Position numbers and translations under genes: made by a program. From positions 1-40,737 of the forward strand of contig CALDHY010000051.1 of assembly GCA_937901445.1 (NCBI GenBank): 40,737 nt of DNA, written 5' to 3'. Each line of letters opens with the position of its first letter. Positions within the stretch are counted from its first letter, which is position 1. Under the pieces are notes generated by a model. It did no database searches. It saw only the letters and a list, made by a program, of their open reading frames with translations, and had not been told where the DNA came from. Source of the stretch: an uncultured Selenomonadales bacterium (GTDB taxonomy: Bacteria > Bacillota > Negativicutes > Selenomonadales > Selenomonadaceae). Positions 16,701-25,469 of the stretch are shown in pieces.

Positions 16701-19700
16701 TACGGAGATTTAATTTCAATCGGCGGCTTGAGTTCCTCTGCAAGTTGGAGCGATATTACAGTTGACGGCAAGGCAATTAACACGCTTGACGACGAAGAAA
16801 TTTTGGCGACGGGTAAACCTGTTGTAATTGCGGCAACCGCGCTTGACACTTCAACAACTGTAACAATTACAAGCGGATATACTTTGAAACTTGCAGACGA
16901 TGTTACAGTTCCTGAAAGCGTTCCTGCACATTGGGAAATTTCTAAGGGAACGGCGAATTATTTTGCAACGGGCTCAACCGGCGGCTATATTCTTTCCAAC
17001 AACGAAATTTATTACAAGGCGGCAGATTCGGGAGAGGCGCAAATTTCAATTAACGGCTTGAATACGGCGGCAACTGAAGCTGATATTTCAGTGAACAAAA
17101 AAGTTGTAACAATTTCTGCGCACGCGCTCGCGCAAGCTGACACCGTTGAAATTAATGACGGCTACACTTTGAAACTTGATACAGACGTTACAATTTCTGA
17201 AACTACGCCTGCCGGTTGGAGTGTTGCAAGCGGTACAGCCGAATATAAAACTGAAAATGTTACTGCAGGTTATACTTTGTCTGATAACAAAATTTCTTAC
17301 AATTCGGCAACGGCGGCACAAACTTTAGTAACTGTCAACGGCTTGAAAACTTCTGCAAAGGCAACGCAACTTTCGCTTGATGAAAATACTGTTACGGTCG
17401 CGCAGGCGGCGGTTAATAAGGGCGCGCTTACAATTTCTGACGGCTACGCGCTGAATTTGGCGAAAGGCACTTATACCGGCGTTTCAGTTGTTGGCAGTTC
17501 AAACGCAGATACAATTACTCAAACAGGCAACAGTGCAGTAATTTCAGTTGGCGCGGGCGATGATTTAATTTCGCTTGCAAGCGGCACTTCCAAAAATACG
17601 ATTATTGGAGGCGCGGGCAATGATTCAATTTCTGCAACGAAAGGCAAAAATCTTTTCCAATATGCAAGCGGCGACGGCAACGATACAATTTCCGGATTTT
17701 CGGCAACCGATACTTTGCAAATTACAAGCGGCGAAATTGACAGCTGGACGATTGACGATAAAGACTTGACTTTGAAAGTTGGAAGCGGCTCCATAAAAAT
17801 TGCAAACGGCGCGGGCGCGTCAATCAATGTTATTGATTCCGGCAGTACAAAGGCGGCAACTTATATTTACGGCGAAAATCTTAAATACAACACAAAGAAA
17901 ACCGCTGTAACTCTCGCGGCAGACTATACCAATGCTTATACAGCCGAAAAAGCAATTTTAACAATCGACGGCGCAGCTAAAACTTCGATTCAAATTACCG
18001 GCAACGATAAAGCCAATTTGATTATCGGCGGTGAAAATTCTACACTTTGGGGCGGCAAAGGTAACGATACATTGACAGGCGGTGACGGCGCGGATGTTTT
18101 CGTTTACAGCGCGGGTAAAGACGTTATCACGAATTATGCTGAAGGCGATAAAATTTCAATCGGCAGTTCAATTACAAGCGTTTCAGTCAAAAGTTCCAAA
18201 AGTGCGGCTGATGTTATTTTCAAAGTTGGAAGTAACACATTGACTGTTAAAGACGGCGGCGGCAAGAAAATTACTGTCAACGATTCAACCTACATTTATG
18301 AAAGCGGCAAAATTTATGACGAAGATAAAACGGCTGTAACTTTAACGGCGGCTTTTAAAGGTACATTGGACAGCGGCGTTGTTACAGCTGACGGCTCGAC
18401 GGTTGCAAGCGCGCTGAATATTACCGGCAACACTGAAAATAATTCAATTATCGGCGGTACAAAGAATGACACTTTGAACGGCGGCGCAGGCAATGACACA
18501 TTAACGGGCGGCAAGGGCAATGATACTTTCGTTTTCAGCGGCGGTAATGACGTTATCACTGATTATGAGGCAGCAGATAAAATTTCTCTCACAAGTGCAA
18601 TTACCAATACTTCAGTTGATGAAGGCGACGTAATTTTTGAAACCGCGAACGGTAAATTGACTGTTACAGGCGGCGAAGGTAAGAAAATTACAACCGTTGT
18701 AAATAAAAAATCTGCCGTTCAAATTTATTATGACGGCTTAACTTACAACGAAAAACAAACTGCAGTAACTTTAGATTCCGGCTACAGCGCAAATTATACT
18801 GAAACAGTTTCAAGCGTTGTTTCTATTGACGGCTCGTCGGCTGATTCAATTCAAATTACCGGCAATGCCAAAAATAATTTGATTATCGGCAGCGATGACG
18901 GCAATACACTTTGGGGCGGCAAAGGTAACGATACATTGACAGGCGGAGACGGCGCGGACGTTTTCATTTACAGCGCGGGTAAAGACGTCATCACAAATTA
19001 CGCCGAAGAGGATAAAATTTCAATCGGCGGCGCAATTAAGAGCGTTTCAGTCAAAAGTTCGGACGTTATTTTTAAAGTTGGAAGTAACAGCTTAACTGCC
19101 AAAAATGCGGCAGGTAAAAAAGTTACTGTCAACGATACAGTTTACATTTATGAGAGCGGCAAGACTTACAATGAAGATAAAACCGCTGTAACTTTAACTT
19201 CAGGATTTAAAGGCACGGTTGAAAGCGGCGTTGTAACAGTTGACGGCTCGGCGGTTGCAAGCGCGTTGAATGTTACCGGCAACGATTCAAATAATGTAAT
19301 TTACGGCGGCACAAAAGGCGACAGTTTGAACGGCGGCGCGGGCAATGACACATTAACCGGCGGCAACGGCAATGATACTTTCATTGCGTCAAGCGGTAAT
19401 GACGTTATTACAGATTACGCCGCAGGAAAGGATAAAATTAAATTCAGCGGTGATTTCAGCTGGAATATCAGCGGCGATGACGTTGTTTTCTCAACTGATG
19501 AGGGAACTTTGACAGTTAAAGACGGCGCGGGCAAAAAAATTACAACACTTGACAGCCAAAATAAATCTGATACTCAAATTTATTCCAATTCCAATGCTCG
19601 TACTGCTGATTTATTTGAGGATAATAATTTTATTTCTGACGCCGTGCAAATTTCTGACATTACCGAAATTACGGCTGATAATTATTCTGTTACAGAAATT

Positions 19701-19769
19701 AAACCTTCAACCTATGAAAACCTCGCGCAGGCAGAAACTGTTTTGACTTACTGTCAAAATAGGAATTAG
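13716..19769 (+). CDS. giant RTX-like calcium-binding repeat protein
   Basis: 2017 residues from ATG 13716 (GGAGG 8 nt upstream; the frame extends to 13638 without a site). There is no signal peptide. Residues ~1-1000 are dozens of short beta-roll-like repeats of the GGxGNDTISVSNVTVSGG kind. About 1000-1340 carries roughly 90-residue modules (ISINGLN..ITSGYTLKLA). About 1395-1964 has four ~142-residue modules, each with GGKGNDTLTGGDGADVF-type RTX nonapeptides that bind Ca2+ in the extracellular medium. The last ~52 residues (LFEDNNFISDAVQISDI...) closely match the tail of the second giant protein at 34815. Lack of a Sec signal, RTX repeats and a conserved C-terminus point to type I secretion, but no ABC/MFP/TolC genes are in the window. 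A surface adhesin or matrix-like role is likely; no catalytic domain is visible. Confidence 0.85.
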   Translation: MATYTRNNETIDGWDYHQGTSAADSVSITNITVVSGGPVTVNDYWEPYTVNGGVMIYDGKDANDTMNAKNLKIEGGLFQFIGGDQNDKLSVNGANVSDGSLKVNGAWDDDSLNVSNVTVSGGLVNVYGDTGTDSVSVSKVSVTGGNFIQRDHGRSNINTASEVTIQGGHFEVSTGILERVGDDPFDADSVVESIGGSNTLSANKISMTGGSLAVYSEGADNSIKVTDVTMTGGYASIRGGVTANVKGEQGNDTISVSNFYVTRPSSYYSEGGEVSILGGGSNNSVSVSNVSVSGYTSNTYNNEGFYISGGVANNTVSVSNLTLDSAGRFYVEDGTSGGGKTSLKDITFSGNSTTSLKAKGDTVSVDGVNFEKSGYVSLSGNGNISAQNIINTVGGGITMTGGENSADEISLEKVTISSSNISINGNGGADNFTVDNVSMTGGNIYVIGGKGNANVSVTNIDKTGGYVDIDMGGHDSVTSGNDTIFVENISNAYRAYFDIYARGGNDSISIKNSTNEGYLRAYGGAGKDTITAENISVSGSYGYFSIVGGADDDLISVKGSTNAWAYGDEGNDTIIASESHVGIDAGAGNDSVSVTKIIENSAANFDCGEGNDTIEFYETWMPYYDSYTGTGGRVSGDAGDDLLIARNATIYGTGFFGGEGNDTISVDNSTVTSGFRFYNGAGNDSVSVSNITGNFSGDVMFYSEYSTYASDGNDTISLDNWTLTGDDSQRILINGSIFSVDNSSINGADSISIKNIIAPNATFYVYGKGGNDTVSFENMTLGGLGISYGDTMVRNGNIYGNFDSGNDSVSVSNIEFYKGSSSYVSLNGGEGADTISVDDVTLGDENDGRYTQAHLTVTGGAGADVINVSNVTVTGSYSSGYILGEDGADKISVTDSDGLQITGGDGNDTLYFGGALNATLTDIAAGDVVSLSGDYKKAYYKDGVLIYGTGVKVSLSGVSDVADISNVTIYNGKTKTNVKNFVTALEWKIENGVASYGDLISIGGLSSSASWSDITVDGKAINTLDDEEILATGKPVVIAATALDTSTTVTITSGYTLKLADDVTVPESVPAHWEISKGTANYFATGSTGGYILSNNEIYYKAADSGEAQISINGLNTAATEADISVNKKVVTISAHALAQADTVEINDGYTLKLDTDVTISETTPAGWSVASGTAEYKTENVTAGYTLSDNKISYNSATAAQTLVTVNGLKTSAKATQLSLDENTVTVAQAAVNKGALTISDGYALNLAKGTYTGVSVVGSSNADTITQTGNSAVISVGAGDDLISLASGTSKNTIIGGAGNDSISATKGKNLFQYASGDGNDTISGFSATDTLQITSGEIDSWTIDDKDLTLKVGSGSIKIANGAGASINVIDSGSTKAATYIYGENLKYNTKKTAVTLAADYTNAYTAEKAILTIDGAAKTSIQITGNDKANLIIGGENSTLWGGKGNDTLTGGDGADVFVYSAGKDVITNYAEGDKISIGSSITSVSVKSSKSAADVIFKVGSNTLTVKDGGGKKITVNDSTYIYESGKIYDEDKTAVTLTAAFKGTLDSGVVTADGSTVASALNITGNTENNSIIGGTKNDTLNGGAGNDTLTGGKGNDTFVFSGGNDVITDYEAADKISLTSAITNTSVDEGDVIFETANGKLTVTGGEGKKITTVVNKKSAVQIYYDGLTYNEKQTAVTLDSGYSANYTETVSSVVSIDGSSADSIQITGNAKNNLIIGSDDGNTLWGGKGNDTLTGGDGADVFIYSAGKDVITNYAEEDKISIGGAIKSVSVKSSDVIFKVGSNSLTAKNAAGKKVTVNDTVYIYESGKTYNEDKTAVTLTSGFKGTVESGVVTVDGSAVASALNVTGNDSNNVIYGGTKGDSLNGGAGNDTLTGGNGNDTFIASSGNDVITDYAAGKDKIKFSGDFSWNISGDDVVFSTDEGTLTVKDGAGKKITTLDSQNKSDTQIYSNSNARTADLFEDNNFISDAVQISDITEITADNYSVTEIKPSTYENLAQAETVLTYCQNRN
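17901..19608 (+). repeat. A-B-A'-B' module duplication in the RTX-like gene
   Basis: Four modules begin at TAVTL: A 17901-18329, B 18330-18758, A' 18759-19181, B' 19182-19608. A resembles A' (LWGGKGNDTLTGGDGADVF, SAGKDVITNYAE, SVSVKSS, YIYESGK) and B resembles B' (SGVVT.DGS.VASALN.TGN, LNGGAGNDTLTGG). This indicates duplication of an ~855-nt pair rather than four single copies. Confidence 0.8.
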
Positions 19770-19778
19770 AAATTAAAG

Positions 19779-19842
19779 CCTAAAGCCTAAAGACTAGGGG
19801 ATTTTCTCCCTAATCCTTAATCCCTAACCCTTAGCCCCTATA
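19779..19842. repeat. heptad repeat array forming an imperfect inverted repeat
   Basis: CCTAAAG-CCTAAAG-ACTAGGG, an 8-nt turn, then CCCTAAT-CCTTAAT-CCCTAAC-CCTTAGC-CCCTATA. The left and right halves are roughly reverse complements, so the array can fold into a long hairpin just after the RTX-like gene. Confidence 0.7.
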
Positions 19843-19847
19843 AGAAT

Positions 19848-19855
19848 CTGCGCGA
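19848..19855 (+). other. intergenic copy of the CTGCGCGA octamer
   Basis: CTGCGCGA in non-coding DNA between the heptad array and the terminator, so codon bias cannot explain this copy. Two other non-coding copies are at 6103-6110 and 7284-7291. Confidence 0.6.
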
Positions 19856-19866
19856 CGAAAATTTTT

Positions 19867-19899
19867 AACTCTCGACTTTTTACGGTTGAGAGTTTTTTT
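19867..19899 (+). terminator. intrinsic terminator after the RTX-like gene
   Basis: AACTCTC (19867-19873) pairs with GAGAGTT (19888-19894), followed by T residues to 19899. Confidence 0.85.
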
Positions 19900-19916
19900 A
19901 CTTTCAGTATACGAAT

Positions 19917-19945
19917 TTGACTTAGAATTTTTATTTAGTTATAAT
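19917..19945 (+). promoter_or_regulatory. promoter for the carboxynorspermidine operon
   Basis: TTGACT (19917-19922), 17 nt, TATAAT (19940-19945). The ATG at 19979, the apparent ancestral start of the downstream gene, lies 33 nt further on behind a GAGG. Confidence 0.75.
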
Positions 19946-19995
19946 TTTATAATTTTAAAACTTTTTGAGGATTAAACTATGGGCAAAAGGAAAAT

Positions 19996-20030
19996 CCCTA
20001 GCCCTTAGTCCCTAGTCCTTAGTCCTTAAA
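19996..20030 (+). repeat. heptad repeat array inserted at the start of a gene
   Basis: CCCTAGC-CCTTAGT-CCCTAGT-CCTTAGT-CCTTAAA, five units in register. The array and its short flanks are bounded by an 8-bp direct repeat TGGGCAAA (19980-19987 and 20048-20055), which also duplicates the first codons of the following gene. Confidence 0.7.
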
Positions 20031-20046
20031 ATTGGGGGTTGAAAAA

Positions 20047-21249
20047 TTGGGCAAAGCATTAATTATTGGTTGCGGCGGCGTAGGAAGCGTTGCCATTCAT
20101 AAGTGCGTAGAAAACAGCGGAATTTTCAAGGAAATTTGCATTGCAAGCCGAAATATTGAAAAGTGCAATGCATTAAAATCTAAACTCGAAGGCAAAAGTT
20201 CAACAAGAATCTCGACGGCACAAGTTGACGCAAACGACGTTGATTCGCTCGTTAATCTGATTGAAATTTTTAATCCTGACGTTGTTGTAAATTTGGCGTT
20301 GCCGTACCACGATTTAAAAATTATGCACGCTTGCCTCAAAACGAAAACCAACTATCTTGACACGGCAAATTATGAGCCGGAAGAAACGGCTTACTTTGAA
20401 TACAAACACCAATGGGCGTTAGATGAAGATTTCAAACGCGCAGGAATTACCGCGCTTTTAGGTTGCGGCTTTGATCCGGGCGTTACGGGAATTTTCACGG
20501 CTTACGCGCTCAAACATTACTTTGATAAAATTGAAACGATTGACATTTTGGACTGCAACGGCGGCGATCACGGCTACCCTTTCGCCACAAATTTTAATCC
20601 TGAAATAAATATTCGTGAAGTTACGGCAAAGGGCGAATACTACGAAGGCGGCGAATGGATTGAAACCGCGCCGCTTGAAATTAAACGCTCCTACAACTTC
20701 GATGAAGTCGGCGAAAAAGATATGTACCTCCTGTACCATGAAGAAATTGAATCGCTTGCAAAAAATATTCCCGGCGTTAAACGAATCAGATTTTTTATGA
20801 CATTCGGGCAAAGTTACTTGACGCACTTAAAATGCCTTGAAAATGTTGGAATGACTTCAATTAATCCTATCGATTTTAACGGGCAAAAAATAGTTCCTTT
20901 GCAATTTTTAAAGGCTGTACTTCCCGACCCTGCAACGCTCGGACCTCGTACAGTCGGCAAAACAAATATTGGCTGTATCTTTACCGGCGAAAAGGACGGC
21001 AAACCAAAAACTTACTACGTTTACAATGTTTGCGATCATCAATCTTGTTATCGTGAAGTTGGATCGCAGGCAATTTCTTATACAACCGGCGTACCGGCAA
21101 TGATTGGCGCGGCAATGTTAATCAGCGGGCAATGGAATTTAAAGGGTGTGCGCAATGTTGAAGAATTTGACCCCGACCCGTTTATGGCGGCGTTAAATAA
21201 ATTCGGCTTGCCTTACAAAGAAAACTTTTCGCCGGAGCTTGTTGACTGA
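20047..21249 (+). CDS. carboxynorspermidine/carboxyspermidine dehydrogenase (saccharopine dehydrogenase family)
   Basis: About 400 residues. Condenses L-aspartate semialdehyde with a diamine and reduces the Schiff base with NADPH to carboxy(nor)spermidine. N-terminal Rossmann start GKALIIGCGGVGSVA; ASRNIEKC, DTANYEPEETAYF, GCGFDPGVTGIF, DCNGGDHGYPF and the C-terminal TTGVPAMIGAAMLISGQW are typical of this enzyme. The next gene, nspC, overlaps it by one base (TGATG), confirming the pathway. Start: TTG at 20047, GGGGG about 8 nt upstream; an alternative in-frame TTG is at 20032. A heptad array separates this start from a better-formed one, ATG GGC AAA at 19979 with GAGG before it, now followed by a stop; the gene seems to have been pushed onto a substitute start. 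Confidence 0.92.
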   Translation: MGKALIIGCGGVGSVAIHKCVENSGIFKEICIASRNIEKCNALKSKLEGKSSTRISTAQVDANDVDSLVNLIEIFNPDVVVNLALPYHDLKIMHACLKTKTNYLDTANYEPEETAYFEYKHQWALDEDFKRAGITALLGCGFDPGVTGIFTAYALKHYFDKIETIDILDCNGGDHGYPFATNFNPEINIREVTAKGEYYEGGEWIETAPLEIKRSYNFDEVGEKDMYLLYHEEIESLAKNIPGVKRIRFFMTFGQSYLTHLKCLENVGMTSINPIDFNGQKIVPLQFLKAVLPDPATLGPRTVGKTNIGCIFTGEKDGKPKTYYVYNVCDHQSCYREVGSQAISYTTGVPAMIGAAMLISGQWNLKGVRNVEEFDPDPFMAALNKFGLPYKENFSPELVD

Positions 21250-22361
21250 TGGAAACACCGGCTTACATTATCGACGAAAAAATTTTGACGCGGAATTTGG
21301 AAATTTTGGCTGAAGTTCAAAAATCTACCGGCGCAAAAATCCTACTCGCGCAGAAGTGCTTTTCGGCTTATTATTTTTACCCTTTGATAAAAAAATATTT
21401 GAGCGGCACGGCGTCCAGCGGCTTGCATGAGGCACGCTTAAGCAAAGAATTTTTCGGCGGCGAAAATCACGTTTACGCGCCGGCTTACAAAGATTCTGAA
21501 ATTATCGAACTTGCCGAAATTTGCGACCACGTTATTTTTAATTCTTTCAGACAGGTTGAAAAATTTGCAGACAAAGTTAAATCTGCCGGTTTAAGAATTA
21601 ATCCCGAACATTCAACGCAAAAAATTTCAATCTATGACCCCTGCAGTAAAAATTCAAGGCTCGGCGTGCGTATCGACGAATTTAAATCTGCGCGACGTGA
21701 TTTACTTGAAAAATTGGACGGCTTGCACTTTCATACACTTTGCGAACAAAATTCTGACGCACTCGAAGAAACTGTTGACGCGGTAGAAAAAAATTTCGGC
21801 GAATATCTTTACAAAATGAAATGGCTGAATTTGGGCGGCGGGCACCATATCACTAAAAGCAATTATGATATCGAACGGCTAAAAAAAATTATCTGCCGCC
21901 TGAAAAATAAATACGACGTTGAAATTTATCTGGAGCCGGGCGAAGCGGTTGCACTTGACGCGGGTTTTTTGGTTGCAAGCGTTTTAGAAATTCAAAATCT
22001 GCGCGACGGCGTGCAAAATGTCATAATCGACGCAAGCGCGGCTTGTCATATGCCTGACGTTTTGGAAATGCCCTACACGCCAAAAATTATCGGCGCGGCT
22101 GAAATTGGCGTCAAAAAATTTAATTACAGATTCGGCGGCGCAACTTGTCTAGCGGGCGATATTATAGGCGAATACAGCTTTGACAATCCTTTAAACGAAG
22201 GCGACGAAATTATTTTCTGCGATATGGCAATTTACACAATGGTTAAAAACAACACTTTCAACGGCGTTAAACTTCCGGCAATTTACGCCAAAACTTTTGA
22301 CGGCGAATTGAAACTTATAAAAAATTTTAGTTACGAAAATTTTAAAGGTCGTCTTTCTTAA
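21249..22361 (+). CDS. nspC: carboxynorspermidine decarboxylase
   Basis: 370 residues, a PLP-dependent fold III (alanine racemase-like) decarboxylase that removes CO2 from carboxy(nor)spermidine to give (nor)spermidine. Lys36 in LLAQKCFSAYYFYP is the expected PLP Schiff-base lysine. Other landmarks are SGLHEARLSKEFFGG, LRINPEHS, HFHTLCEQ, WLNLGGGHH, YLEPGEAVALDAGF for PLP phosphate binding, and FCDMAIYTMVKNNTFNG near the end with the substrate-binding residues. The ATG overlaps the stop of the preceding gene, so the two are coupled in one operon making spermidine without S-adenosylmethionine decarboxylase. Whether the product is spermidine or norspermidine depends on the diamine available and cannot be read here. 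Confidence 0.94.
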   Translation: METPAYIIDEKILTRNLEILAEVQKSTGAKILLAQKCFSAYYFYPLIKKYLSGTASSGLHEARLSKEFFGGENHVYAPAYKDSEIIELAEICDHVIFNSFRQVEKFADKVKSAGLRINPEHSTQKISIYDPCSKNSRLGVRIDEFKSARRDLLEKLDGLHFHTLCEQNSDALEETVDAVEKNFGEYLYKMKWLNLGGGHHITKSNYDIERLKKIICRLKNKYDVEIYLEPGEAVALDAGFLVASVLEIQNLRDGVQNVIIDASAACHMPDVLEMPYTPKIIGAAEIGVKKFNYRFGGATCLAGDIIGEYSFDNPLNEGDEIIFCDMAIYTMVKNNTFNGVKLPAIYAKTFDGELKLIKNFSYENFKGRLS

Positions 22362-22368
22362 GATGCAG

Positions 22369-22397
22369 GGCTAATTCTCTAATCCCTATTCCCTAAA
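22369..22397 (+). repeat. heptad repeat remnant between nspC and guaB
   Basis: GGCTAAT, an extra T, then CTCTAAT-CCCTATT-CCCTAAA. One unit is out of register. It lies just before the guaB ribosome-binding site GAAAGGAG. Confidence 0.5.
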
Positions 22398-22420
22398 AGG
22401 CGACTGAAAGGAGCTTTTTT

Positions 22421-23926
22421 ATGGCTTTTTATTACAAAGAACCTTCACACACTTTCGGCGAATATTTGCTTGTACCGGGTTATTCTTCAACAGACTGCAT
22501 ACCGGCAAACGTGGACTTGTCAACGCCGCTTGTAAAATTCACACGCGGGGAAGAATCCAAATTAACTTTAAATATTCCAATGACTTCAGCAATTATGCAA
22601 TCCGTTTCAGATGACAAAATGGCTATTGCACTTGCAAAGGAAGGCGGAATTTCATTTATTTACGGCTCGCAGTCAATCAAGGATCAGGCGGCAATGGTAC
22701 AGCGCGTCAAAAATTATAAATCCGGCTTTGTTTCCAGTGATTCAAACGTTAAACCAACTTCAACTTTAAAAGAAATTCTTGCACTGCTTGAAGAAACGGG
22801 ACACTCGACAATGGCGGTTACTGAAGACGGCAAGCCTACCGGTAAACTTTTGGGGATTATCACAAGCCGCGACTACAGAATTACCAGAATGACAGGCGAT
22901 GAACTCGCGCAGGAATTTATGACGCCGTTTGAAAAATTAATTTGGGCACCGGCTGAAAATACAACTTTACCGCAAGCCAACGATTTAATTTGGGAAAATA
23001 AATTAAATATGTTGCCGCTCGTAGATAAAAATCAACGCCTGCGCTACATGGTTTTTCGTAAAGATTATACAGATAACAAAACTAATCCTCTTGAACTTAT
23101 CGACAAACGCAAACGCTACGTTGTAGGCGCGGGTATTAACACCCGTGATTATGCTGAAAGAGTTCCCGCACTTTTAAAAGCCGGCGCAGATGTACTTTGC
23201 ATTGATTCTTCTGAAGGTTTCAGCGAATGGCAAAAAATTACTCTTGAATACATTCACAAAAATTTTGGCGAAGATGTTAAAGTTGGCGCAGGAAATGTTG
23301 TTGACGCTGAAGGGTTTAACTTTTTGGCGGAGGCGGGCGCAGATTTTATCAAAGTTGGAATTGGCGGCGGTTCAATCTGTATCACTCGTGAAACAAAAGG
23401 AATTGGACGCGGGCAGGCAACGGCGGTTATTGATGTTTGCAACGCACGCGACGAATATTTCAAACGCACGGGAATTTATATCCCTGTTTGCTCGGACGGC
23501 GGCATAGTTCACGATTATCATATGACGCTTGCCCTTGCAATGGGCGCAGATTTTCTGATGCTCGGCAGATATTTTTCACGCTTTGACGAATCGCCTTCAG
23601 ATAAAATCAGAATCAACGGCACTTACTACAAAGAGTATTGGGGCGAAGGCTCCAACCGCGCGCGGAATTGGCAACGCTACGATTTGGGCGGCGATAAAAA
23701 ACTTTCATTTGAAGAAGGCGTTGATTCTTACGTACCCTACGCCGGCGCGCTCAAAGATAATGTAAGCTCGACGCTTGCTAAAGTTCGTTCGACAATGTGC
23801 AACTGTGGCGCGTTGAATTTGGCTGAACTGCGCGAAAAGGCGAAAATCACTTTAGTTTCTGCAACTTCCATTGTTGAGGGCGGCAGTCACGACGTTATTT
23901 TGAGGGATAAATTTTCTGTAGTTTGA
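22421..23926 (+). CDS. guaB: IMP dehydrogenase
   Basis: 501 residues. Oxidises IMP to XMP with NAD+, the committed step to GTP. TIM barrel interrupted by CBS domains (about 105-220). Catalytic loop [12 protein letters not shown], with Cys320 forming the thioimidate, followed by [23 protein letters not shown] and [12 protein letters not shown] bind the substrate phosphate; [11 protein letters not shown] is the flap region. The ICITRE/KGIGRGQ loop and length match the IMPDH of the protist Tritrichomonas foetus (Cys319, about 503 residues), thought to derive from bacteria, rather than the B. subtilis type. GAAAGGAG precedes the ATG. The methyltransferase-kinase gene follows after 13 nt and may be co-transcribed. 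Confidence 0.95.
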   Translation: MAFYYKEPSHTFGEYLLVPGYSSTDCIPANVDLSTPLVKFTRGEESKLTLNIPMTSAIMQSVSDDKMAIALAKEGGISFIYGSQSIKDQAAMVQRVKNYKSGFVSSDSNVKPTSTLKEILALLEETGHSTMAVTEDGKPTGKLLGIITSRDYRITRMTGDELAQEFMTPFEKLIWAPAENTTLPQANDLIWENKLNMLPLVDKNQRLRYMVFRKDYTDNKTNPLELIDKRKRYVVGAGINTRDYAERVPALLKAGADVLCIDSSEGFSEWQKITLEYIHKNFGEDVKVGAGNVVDAEGFNFLAEAGADFIKVGIGGGSICITRETKGIGRGQATAVIDVCNARDEYFKRTGIYIPVCSDGGIVHDYHMTLALAMGADFLMLGRYFSRFDESPSDKIRINGTYYKEYWGEGSNRARNWQRYDLGGDKKLSFEEGVDSYVPYAGALKDNVSSTLAKVRSTMCNCGALNLAELREKAKITLVSATSIVEGGSHDVILRDKFSVV

Positions 23927-23939
23927 GGAGGAGTTAAAT

Positions 23940-25467
23940 TTGTCAGTAATTAGCCCAGAACTTAATGCGGCGGTTAATTCATTGCCGGAATTTTATCAGC
24001 CAATTTTTAATCATCCGGAGTGGAACGATAAACCGCTTAGAAATTGTGAAGACCGTTTACCCTATATCAAAAATATCTATGACGCTTTAAGTGAGAAACT
24101 GCAACGCCCGCTCCGCGTTTTGGATTTGGGGTGTGCGCAAGGCTTTTTCAGTCTCAATATAGCAAAACGGGGGGGGGTATGTAGTTAGTGTAGACTTACG
24201 CCCGCAAAACATAACTTTAGGGAATATTTTGGCGGCAGAAAATCCTGATTTAAAAATTCGGTTCGTACAGGCAAAAATTGAAGAATTTGTTACAACAATA
24301 CAAGACGGCGAATACGATTTGGTTTTAATGTTAAGCGTTCTGCACAATATGTCAAAGTATCTCGGCGTTAAATTCGTTCAAGATATGGTTGAGGAGTTAA
24401 GCAAGAAAATTCATAACGGTATTTTTGAATTTGCGCTTGAAGGTGTTCACAGGTCTTACATTCCAAAAAATTATCGTGATTTTTTGCCCGGCTTTGATTT
24501 TACAATAATGTTGATGCAAAGTGACAGCCGCAAACGTAACGGCGTAAAGCGTCCCTTGTGTTTTTCAAGCAATAAATATTTGTACTTTGAAAAATTGGGA
24601 ATGTTACAGATTGACCAAATAAGCTACAATGTGCATTCTTACCTTGCAAAGACTGATGTAATGCACTATTACTGCGGCGATAAATTTGTAAAATATTTCT
24701 ACGTAAAAGGGCAAGGACAACTTAACAAGGCTCAAACTGAAATTAATTTTTTGCAAAGTTTTGGCGGGCAAAACGGACTTCCAAAACTTTATGCTGTTCA
24801 TGCGGAACAAGATGAAGGCGGTATGCAAATTTTCATAGTGCGGGATAAAATTGAAGGCGTTACACTTGCCGAAAAAATTTCAAGCGGCGAAAATTTAGAT
24901 CGGTGGAATGTCATAAAGCAAGCTTTGAAGTGGATGGTACTTTTGGAAGAGCAAGGCTACTATCACGGCGATATTCAAACTTCAAATTTTATTTTTGGTA
25001 ACGACGGCAAGATATATCCCATTGACTATGAAGAAATCAGAAAATTTCCGGTAGTGCTTATTTGGCCTTACAAGCCGGTGTTGCTTTTCTTTATCTTTAT
25101 GAACTCCGTACTTGAACCGAATAACAAACCTTTTGCATTTCACAGGCAACCGCAATTACTGACAAAGTTAAAAAATTACATTCCGGCAAAAAAATACGAA
25201 CAAATTTTAAAAATTAAAGAATCCGAAAAATATTTTGCGCGGCTTTACGAAATTTTATTTGAATCCGCAACGGTTGAAGATTCTGTTGAAGGTTACACTA
25301 TGGCTGAACTTGAGACTTTAGCAATAGAAAAATATCTTGAAGAAATTGGACAGATGCTGAAAGTTTATCAAGAAAAATTTCAAAAAATGGACGCTTTGAT
25401 AGATATTGTAATAAATCAACAGAAACAAATTGAACAGCTTGAAAATATTATAAAAGGCGGTGATTAA
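23940..25467 (+). CDS. methyltransferase-kinase-coiled-coil protein (WbdD-like), frame switched off by a poly-G tract
   Basis: As written, the frame starts at TTG 23940 (GGAGGAG 7 nt upstream) and stops at 24188, just after a run of nine G. With eight G the frame continues to 25467 and gives 508 residues. Residues ~1-205 are a SAM methyltransferase (LDLGCAQGFFSLNIAKRGG, then YVVSVDLRP, and LVLMLSVLHN). About 235-420 is a kinase-like fold: YHGDIQTSNF at ~341-350 is the catalytic loop and IDYEE at ~361-365 the metal site. The last ~55 residues (YQEKFQKMDALIDIVINQQK..) predict a coiled coil. This order equals WbdD of E. coli O9a, which caps O-antigen with methyl phosphate and sets chain length. 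Function here is inferred from architecture; no other glycan gene is nearby. A homopolymer sequencing error is the main alternative to real phase variation. Confidence 0.75.
24169..24177 (+). repeat. poly-G tract (nine G), candidate phase-variation switch
   Basis: Nine consecutive G in an AT-rich gene, located exactly where the reading frame breaks between the methyltransferase GxG motif and the next beta strand. Loss of one G restores 508 codons. Confidence 0.75.
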
Positions 25468-25469
25468 AC

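Noticed and set aside
13716..19769. Regularly repeated motifs that might be read as a CRISPR array
   Set aside because: Repeats are in frame, variable in spacing and encode GGxGNDTI beta-roll units; no constant 25-40 nt repeat with unique spacers exists.
19779..20030. Telomere-like CCCTAA repeats
   Set aside because: Resemblance is superficial: units are degenerate heptamers, few in number and internal to the contig.
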